From Cricetomys ansorgei (Eukaryota > Chordata > Mammalia > Rodentia > Nesomyidae), in the NCBI GenBank assembly GCA_026225945.1, contig JAMJFZ010001815.1, positions 14,980,501 through 15,044,500 of the forward strand: a stretch of 64,000 nt of DNA. The letters run 5' to 3'. A program made the position numbers and the translations under genes. This document shows positions 57,521 through 64,000 of this stretch, in pieces. Numbering within the stretch: the first letter of the stretch is position 1; every line of letters starts with the position of its first letter. Below the pieces are notes generated by a model. The model saw only the letters and a list, made by a program, of their open reading frames with translations, had not been told where the DNA came from and ran no database searches.

Positions 57521-57845
57521 ATGCTAGGCACAGTGGTGTACACTTATAATTCGAGTATTGAAGAGGCAATGACAGAAACATACTTGGATCTCTCTGTACT
57601 GTAAGTCTAGCATAGGTAATAAGTTCCAGAGTAATGAGAGACCTTACTTCAAAGAAGGTGGACCATTTCTGAGGAAGACACACAAGGATGGCATACCAAC
57701 TTTGTTGTGCTTTAGTCCTTATGTATGTCTCCACACAGACACACACACACACACACACATGCACACTCACACACACACACATAAACACACACACACATAC
57801 ACACACACACACCCATACACACACGCACACACACATACACACAGG
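57521..57845 (+). mobile_element. B1/B4-type SINE with a long (CA)n tail
   Basis: 'gctaggcacagtggtgtaca', 'cttataattcgagtattgaa' and 'agaccttacttcaaagaagg' form a decayed 7SL-type body. It continues into 'tctgaggaagacacacaagg' and an approximately 110-bp (CA)n run (57735-57843), the layout of B4 or ID-B1 composite SINEs. Frames on both strands across the tail are low complexity. Confidence 0.65.
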
Positions 57846-58475
57846 AAGAGCAAGTGAACAAATCAGAGAGACAAATAATGTAAAACCTAGAGGAAAATGG
57901 TTTAAAAATGTGAAGGTAGGAGCTGAAACTAAGCAACCCCACTGTGTGAAAGTACATATTTTCTATGATCTATATTTCCTCTGTCATTAAGTAATATTTC
58001 ATCTCATGTGACTATCTCATATAAATACCTCTCTATTCTATAATTGGCTGTAATGCTTTGAATATATTTTCAGAATCCTCAAAATTTAAAACCAAAATAT
58101 TAAGGAGGTTTTTATTTCTGAGATAATATTAAACTTCAGACACGTTTTGAGTAGAAGCATTCTGTTTCTGTTAGTTTAGTTAATGCCAAAATTTATGTCA
58201 TCACACAGTTCTGCAATATTGACTAGGGTGGGAAATCTTTAACAGTGGGTAAATCAGTTCATCATACATGGTGCTTGCCTAAAAGTGGCGTTCCTATCAG
58301 ATGTACAGACAGGATTAAGGGCTTTCAAGAAACTTAAGTAAAATAAAATTGTTAGTGGCTGCAGAAAAGAAGTTTCTATTCCTATGAACTAGGAAGTCTT
58401 TATTTGAATATATCAAAGAAAGTAACTTCTATTTTTCTGATATTAAACTTGTAATTGTTTAATATTTAATTTTGG
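57846..58475. other. Unassigned AT-rich DNA
   Basis: No recognised features. Confidence 0.4.
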
Positions 58476-58477
58476 GG

Positions 58478-58622
58478 TTGGTGGTGAGGATAAAGTTTCA
58501 CTATGTAGCCTTACCTGGCCTGGAAATTGCCATGTATACCAGGCAAGTCTTGAACTCACAGAGATCTGCCTGGGTCTAACTCCCTAGTTCTGGGAATGAA
58601 GAATGTGCTACCAAGCCTTGTA
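58478..58622 (-). mobile_element. Old B1-like SINE
   Basis: Complement of a diverged 7SL-type SINE: 'gaggataaagtttcactatg', 'tagccttacctggcctggaa', 'cttgaactcacagagatctg', 'ggaatgaagaatgtgctac'. An extra internal piece ('gccatgtataccaggcaag') repeats the 'ccaggc' module. Confidence 0.75.
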
Positions 58623-58679
58623 AATATTCTTTCAATGCAAAATGCATGTAGTATATAGTGGATGTCTAAAGCTTTTTTA

Positions 58680-58815
58680 AGTTTTAGCTAAAATATAGCT
58701 GCATCGTTTCTCCCCTGTCTTTCTTTTCTCCTATCCTTCTCACGTGTTCCCACATGCTCTCTTTCAAATCCAAGGCCCCTGTTTATTTAAAAGTCAGCTC
58801 ATACATGCATAAATA
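58680..58815 (-). mobile_element. L1 3' end fragment
   Basis: Polypyrimidine 'tctttcttttctcctatcct' then 'gctctctttcaaatccaagg' and 'cccctgtttattt' are the complement of a rodent L1 3' end. Confidence 0.55.
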
Positions 58816-58821
58816 AACGTA

Positions 58822-58822
<1 letters not shown>

Positions 58823-58862
<40 letters not shown>

Positions 58863-58890
58863 CACACACACACACACAGACACACATATT
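58823..58890. repeat. (CA)n microsatellite
   Basis: About 65 bp of CA repeats with minor interruptions. Confidence 0.95.
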
Positions 58891-59139
58891 ACCTAAAGAC
58901 ATAAATCCAAACTTTTCAGCCAGTATAAAATTACTGTATATATGACTTCATTTTCATTATGTGTCTCACTTTATAAATTACTTAAAGTTAATAGTAGTCT
59001 TTCTGTGCATGCCTGTATTAAAAACATTTTATCTACTGAAGGGGTTAACAATATCACCTTCCATCATCTTATTGTAACTTATACCTAATTGTTATGATCC
59101 ATTGTTTATGAGTCTGAAGTGCTTCCATCGTTTTGCTTT

Positions 59140-59925
59140 TATTTTACTTTATTTTTCTTCTCTCCTATACATATCTCTCACCCTCCTACCCTTCATTTAT
59201 TACTCCTAGCTTCCCCATGCTCCCCACCCCAGATATTCCACTGTACCCCTCATCACCCTGACTCTCCCCAGAAAAAAGAAGTTCTCCCAAGGAACTAGGC
59301 AATCCATCAGGAGGAAAAGGATCTGAAGGGCAGGTAAAAGGGTCAGAAAGCCCTCAACTTCAGCCTGTAGGAGCTCCACATGAACACCACCTAGACAACC
59401 ACAAGACATAGGAGACCCTTCAGGCTCCATGTCTGCCACTTTAGGCTTTTTAATCCCCCAAGAGTAATGGTAAATCAACATTGAGGGGCTTTTACTCCTG
59501 GTGTCTTCAATCTCTCTGTAACCTGCAATCCTTCCGCCCCTTATTTAGAGAAGTTCCTTAGCTCTGCATAATGTTTGGATCTGGGCATTTGCATCTGCTC
59601 CAATAAGCTTTCAAGGAAACCTCTCTGATGACAACTGGGCTAGGTGCCATTCTATGAGCAGACCTAAGGCAGTAAAACTCACTGGTATCTATGAAGGAGA
59701 CCCTGGCAAGGACCTTTAGCAATGGGGCATGTGGAGCCTGAACAGGCCATCTCCTATAACTGTGCAAGTCTCCCAGTGGTGAGACTGGGACACCATCCCA
59801 GCCAAAAAACCTTCAACCTATAAGCTATCCTCCCAAAAGTACTTTCTGGGATAATGGAAGGGCAGAACCCCATGCTTGATACTGCAGGGAAGGCTGGGAA
59901 CTAGAGACTGGACAACCATGAGGTG
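59140..59925 (-). mobile_element. Lx-type L1 3' UTR, about 780 bp
   Basis: Complement of the rodent L1 3' region in order: 'cttctctcctatacatatct', 'gaggaaaaggatctgaaggg', 'ctgtaggagctccacatgaa', 'ctccatgtctgccactttag', 'ctcctggtgtcttcaatctc', 'tctctgatgacaactgggct', 'gtgagactgggacaccatcc', 'gatactgcagggaaggctgg'. Frames of 69-91 codons inside are antisense by-products. A B1 follows directly. Confidence 0.8.
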
Positions 59926-59935
59926 ATGTTGCTGT

Positions 59936-60097
59936 TGTTTTGTTGTTATTGTTATTTCAAGACAGGGTTTTTCTTTTGTGATTCTGGCTGTCCTAAAACT
60001 CATTCTGTAGACCAGGCTGGCCTCGAACTCACAGAGATTTACCTGCCTCTGCATCCAAAGTGCTGGGATTAAAGGCACAAGCCACCACCACCGGGTT
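59936..60097 (-). mobile_element. B1 SINE
   Basis: Complement of a well-preserved B1: T/G-rich tail, 'caagacagggtttttctttt', 'tgtagaccaggctggcctcg', 'aactcacagagatttacctg', 'gtgctgggattaaaggcaca', 'ccaccaccaccgggtt' at the head. The frame 59818-60078 reads through B1 and L1 and is not a gene. Confidence 0.96.
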
Positions 60098-60518
60098 CAG
60101 GAGATAATTTTTAGTAGTATCTTGCTTCCATTATTTTTAATGGTTGATAACTAAATTGTACATAATTTCAATATTAATCTATGCAACCTATTTTATTGTA
60201 CATGATTGTTTTAAAATAATAGCAAATATAACGTTCCAAATGACATCATTTTTCTGACCATATATCATAAATATTGATAAATTACAAAGCAAAAGTTCCC
60301 AAGGAACCTAAGTTTTAGCTTTCCCAATATGTTGTTTTTACAATTGTTCATATGTCCTGTGATTTCCTCATTATCTATGATAACGTCATTTATTTCTCTA
60401 CTTTAATTCTAGTTCTCTCTTCTTGGACTATAGGTACGACTTGTTTTGTATTCTGTCATTTATCTAAAGTTTAACAATTAGGATGCCATGTATGTTAACT
60501 TACTGAAAAAGTCTTTAA
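60098..60518. other. Unassigned AT-rich DNA
   Basis: No recognised features. Confidence 0.4.
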
Positions 60519-60520
60519 AA

Positions 60521-60981
60521 ACAGTTAGATGGTTTTATGGTAAATTGACAGTCATTTTGACACAACCTAAAATTACTTGGGAAAAAAGACTCAATGAAGT
60601 ATAACCCAGATCAGGTTGGCCTGTGGTGTGTCATTAAGGAATAATCTTGATTAAGAATTAATTAATATGGGAAGAATGAGCCCATTGTGGGTGACAGTAC
60701 TCCTAGGCAAGGAATTCTGGGACTATGCAATTGTAAAGAGAGGACTGAGCATAAGGAAACATTCATGAATTGTTGTCTTGACTATGAATGAGATATGAAT
60801 ATTGTTTTTAATTCCTTCTATCTGACTTCTCTGAAATGCTGAACTTTAACTTATAATTGTAGAAAATAACAAAACAAACAAAATAACAAAACAAAATCAA
60901 CAAAAAACATGCTTTGCCAATGACTTGATCTTTCTCAGGTTATTTTTTATCAAAGCAACAGAAATGAAAGTAGGACAGATA
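60521..60981 (+). mobile_element. Rodent LTR-like interspersed repeat with (AACA)n expansion
   Basis: Sense copy of the family at 37.4 and 39.0 kb: 'cattttgacacaacctaaaa', 'ttacttgggaaaaaagactc', 'cagatcaggttggcctgtgg', 'ttgtgggtgacagtactcct', 'gggactatgcaattgtaaag', and the end 'tcaaagcaacagaaatgaaa'. The usual polyadenylation region is expanded into (AACA)-like repeats (60862-60908). Confidence 0.75.
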
Positions 60982-61094
60982 TGTGTCAAAGAAAGAAAGT
61001 GAGGAATAATATTTTGATACACTATGGCTTTCAATCTATTCTGTTAGTTTTTACTTGATGTCATAATTAAAACTGGTCTGAAATAAATTAGAAC

Positions 61095-61405
61095 ACACAG
61101 GAGGATTTTTAATACACAAGTGCTTCAATGAATTCATCAGAGTTTTTCTCATCTAGCCCGTATTGATGTGAATAAACTGTGAGACAATAGCGGAGATAGA
61201 TTGCTGGCATGTTTTCAATGATTGGCTCATGCTATTTTAGGAGCTAGGAAATGAGTAATTAAAAATTATTCTGCAGTAAGGAATAAACAAAATAGTAATT
61301 ACATAATCATGAAGCTTCATGTGCTTGCATAGATTTGATAAATTATTCATAATGTCCCAGGTAAAAAGCAGAATTTAATAGAAAAGACATGACTATAGAG
61401 GTTGG
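61095..61405. promoter_or_regulatory. Candidate enhancer-like block rich in homeodomain and forkhead-like motifs
   Basis: Unique DNA with 'atgagtaattaaaaattatt' and 'aatagtaattacataatcat' (TAATTA cores), 'gaataaacaaaa' (forkhead-like), a CCAAT-type 'caatgattggctcatgc', and retained CpGs ('agcccgtattgatgtg', 'aatagcggagatag'). No transposon signature. Candidate only. Confidence 0.28.
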
Positions 61406-61814
61406 AAAATATTTAGAACTCTGGTCACAATCTACATCTTGGTTAGTGTCATTGCATCCCTTGATGGAGAGCATATGTCTTTTTTATTTTTTTGCATTTG
61501 TTTCAGACTCTGTAATGTAGTCTGATAAATTTGTTGTGACAACTAAATCACATAGTTATAGAAATAGTGCCATATGAAGCAAAGCAAAATTTATCAGAGA
61601 ATTCTTGTAAAATTTAGTCTTCATTCATCAGTTTTATTTATTATTTGATTGTCAGAAAGTTGAGTTCATTATGATACAAAGTGAAACTTACAGAATATTT
61701 TGAGTATCATAACAAATCATGTAAAAATTGTTGATTTCTTGCTCCATCTCAAATTTTATATCCTTTGTTGGCTTCTCCTTTCAATGCAGTAGAATTGTAC
61801 AAGAGAGGAATAAG

Positions 61815-61850
61815 TAAATAAATAAATAAAAAATAAAAAGAAGATAAAAG
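61815..61850. repeat. (AAAT)n simple repeat
   Basis: AAAT repeats leading into an A-rich stretch just before the T-rich start of the L1 fragment. Confidence 0.9.
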
Positions 61851-61855
61851 TTTCA

Positions 61856-62455
61856 CATTTATTTTTTATTTTTTTAATTTTTTCTCCTCTTATACAATAT
61901 ATATAATACCTCCAGACCTCCCTTCTCCCTTCCTCTAAACCTCAGCATCCCCCATCTCCCCTTTCCACCAGATCTATCTCCATCACCACCCACAAACTTC
62001 TTCTCACCTCTTCTTCCCAGCAAAGAGCAGTTTACCCAGGTTTACTGATCAAACAGGGCATAGCAAGACAGAAAAGGCCAGGGACCATTCCTTACATCAA
62101 CAGTGGTCTAGGCAATATGGCAGTAACAATAGGGTCCCAAGGGAAGGTTAAACGGTCAGAGACTCCCACACTCCAACCTGTAGTTGTTTTTCAAGAACAC
62201 CAATCCAAACAGCCATAAGATGTATTCAGTGGATTCTCCAGACTACATGTCTGTCGTTTCAGTCTCTGCTGGCCGCTAAGAGTGCTAGCAAGTTGACACG
62301 GTGGGGCTGGTTCTCCTGGTGTCCTTTACCCCTTATGTCTCTGCCATCACCATCCCTTCTCTCCTTCTGTGGGGTTCCCTGATCTTTACACAGATCTTCA
62401 AACACTCAGATGATTTTCTAACTCGAAAGTGCTTCAAGCACTCCTGAATTCAAAA
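61856..62455 (-). mobile_element. Lx-type L1 3' UTR, about 600 bp
   Basis: Complement of rodent L1 3' end: T-rich start, 'tcctcttatacaatatatat', 'cctcccttctcccttcctct', 'caaagagcagtttacccagg', 'gtcagagactcccacactcc', 'gttgacacggtggggctggt', 'tctcctggtgtcctttaccc'. It is homologous to the copy at 59.1 kb but a different variant. Confidence 0.75.
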
Positions 62456-63895
62456 AAAATGTGATTACTTAAAATATTTTCATTATGGGTTAGACCATAA
62501 AAAGGCAGATAGTAATTAATTACATTTTCTTCCTTATGAAGACAGACATCCTTGGAGGAATGATTCAAAACCCAAAAAAACACAGCACTTTTCTATCATG
62601 TGGAGATAAATATCAGGAGGCAAAATAAGCAGCCTGGGGGATTTGAGAATTACTGAAGAGAACGCTTCACCCTGTAATCTGGAACCATCTTACTGTGGAA
62701 GTAACAACTGTGCACAGACTTCAACAGTACTGAACACCATATCCAGGTCAAGATTGCAGGGATATGCATCTAAGAAAATGGATACACATAGGCCATCTAG
62801 CAGTTTAGATATTATTGGTTTAAGGGAGATAAAGAAAGCATGTATGCTCCAAGTCCAATGTATGAATAAAAGTACTTAATTAGGAAGAAAGAAGGGAGCA
62901 CTGTGACATTACCAAAGTAAGTATAACTCTAAAAATCTTACTACATGAGACCCGATAGTAAACAGTGGATGGAAAACAAAAATAACAACAACAAAAGTAA
63001 ATAAAACAATGTCATTTTTGGAGAAAAGGCAGTAAATAGGTGCTCCTCAATAATACCCATCCAAACTGCCAGGTCGTAAAGACAGCTATAGGCTCAATTC
63101 TACACTTCTAAAGTGCTGTAGAATGTGAGGTACCATTTGTACATGCAGCCACACTCTGTACCTCAGGATAGGTGCAAGGAGCTCTGGTTCAAGTGGGGGA
63201 CCTTTGGAACAGAGAGCTTGTTTGTAGTACTCACCTAAAGAACTTTCCCATTGGATTTCTATTTGTCTTTTTTCCTTCAAAGGTTTTAACTAGAAAGAGA
63301 ATAAAGACTTTGGTAGAATTATCTCCTAGCTTACCCATGTGGACATTATATCTGGCTTAATTGATTCTGCTTAATGATCCCATTGAATAATTTCATTTAA
63401 ATTTGAAAGGATAATTTTCAAATGATGTAAAATAAAGAGAGGCTGCAGTTACTAGCCACACTGGAGAATAATCTCACATTGTAAAATCAGTTGGCGTGGT
63501 TTCAAGTATAGGCACATTTAAAATGTAACTCAGCTTTTTAATCATACAGCAAAGTGAAAATAAATAATAGTGTATTACAGAACCAAATTGCATGAAAGGA
63601 AGCATGAATACATAGATCATAGTGGATAAAAGTTTCAAATAAATCCAACTGGTAGTTGTAAAAATGGAAAAGCATTTTTAGTGTGAAAAACACAGATTGT
63701 GTAGACTATGGTAATTTTATAACGTATTTCAATGAGGTTTTGAAATACTCAGTGGAAGTTTTAGTTAAACACTTTTAAAAGAATATTCTGAATGGCAATA
63801 GCATCTGCCAAACAGCCCCTTCCATGAAGCTTCTTCCCACGTTCTACTTACATATAATCATGCACACGTTAAATGCTCTCATATGTGGGTGGTAA
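62456..63895. other. Unassigned DNA
   Basis: Balanced composition around 62570-63360 with a 78-codon + frame (62643-62879) and others of about 62 codons. None shows a domain, signal peptide or family resemblance, and none is convincingly coding. No repeat recognised. Confidence 0.35.
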
Positions 63896-63899
63896 CTTT

Positions 63900-64000
63900 G
63901 AGTCTTTAGATGCATGTGCTTAAATTCATTAATTGGCATATATTTAGGCTGTTTTTTGTTTCCTGGCTATTGTAAATACAGCAAAAATGAACATGAATGA
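63900..64000 (-). pseudogene. Ancient L1 fragment entering the window edge
   Basis: 'aattcattaattggcatata', 'tttaggctgttttttgtttc' and 'ctggctattgtaaatacagc' match the complement of the ORF2 end of old mammalian L1. The element continues beyond the window. Confidence 0.55.

Noticed and set aside
57483..57990. Frames of 80-119 codons
   Set aside because: They are generated by the (CA)n tail of a SINE.
59206..60078. Frames of 69-91 codons on the minus strand
   Set aside because: They fall in the L1 3' UTR and an adjoining B1, which are noncoding.
62643..62879. 78-codon + strand frame in balanced-composition DNA
   Set aside because: No signal peptide, domain or family resemblance. Length is within chance for this composition.

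Overview
This window is AT-rich nuclear DNA from a muroid rodent, and it looks like intergenic or deep-intronic sequence. It holds no complete protein gene, rRNA, functional tRNA or CRISPR array. The organism call rests on the repeats: several B1 (7SL-derived) SINEs, B2/B3/B4-type tRNA-derived SINEs, many rodent Lx-type L1 3' ends, class II LTRs, and long (CA)n, (GA)n and (GGAA)n tracts. ID elements and young Mus-type L1 3' UTRs were not seen. The main LTR family here is one I cannot name from mouse, so a non-Mus muroid (perhaps a cricetid) is my guess, with low confidence. Long open frames are absent. The reported short frames fall in microsatellites, repeats or AT-rich DNA.

Layout. 1-7 kb: mostly unique AT-rich DNA with one B3, a compound (CA)/(TATG) microsatellite (3.2-3.7 kb) and a homeobox/POU-motif-rich block (4.86-5.04 kb). 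7.9-8.4 kb: an intact solo LTR with a perfect 6-bp target duplication. 10.7-11.5, 16.2-17.0, 19.3-20.4, 26.0-27.0, 32.9-33.4 and 41.3-41.95 kb: six copies of one LTR family whose 5' part contains B1-head-like segments and whose middle is rich in GTCAG motifs. The 16.2-kb copy still has a primer-binding site resembling that for tRNA-Lys1,2 and some internal leader, so it is a truncated provirus. 17.0-18.35 kb: an ancient L1 ORF2 in antisense, split by two old SINEs. 13.8-14.9 kb: CpG-retaining and homeodomain-motif-rich unique DNA. 20.5-25.3 kb: L1 3' ends, one of them inverted, plus SINEs. 27.8-28.3 kb: a B1 leading into (GA)n and (GGAA)n. 34.6 kb: a 90-bp near-perfect palindrome. 35-41 kb: L1, B1, B3 and LTR-like repeats. 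45.2-45.85 kb: an ancient L1 tail on the + strand. 47.69-47.79 kb: a possible terminal coding exon on the minus strand. 50-62.5 kb: B1, B4, L1 and LTR-like repeats. The last ~100 bases enter another old L1.

No genes work together here. The functional candidates are the possible membrane-segment exon near 47.7 kb and several blocks that read like developmental enhancers (4.9, 14.6 and 61.2 kb, and more weakly 13.8 and 28.5 kb). All repeat names come from recognising sequence by eye, without any database search, and element edges are approximate unless a target-site duplication is given.
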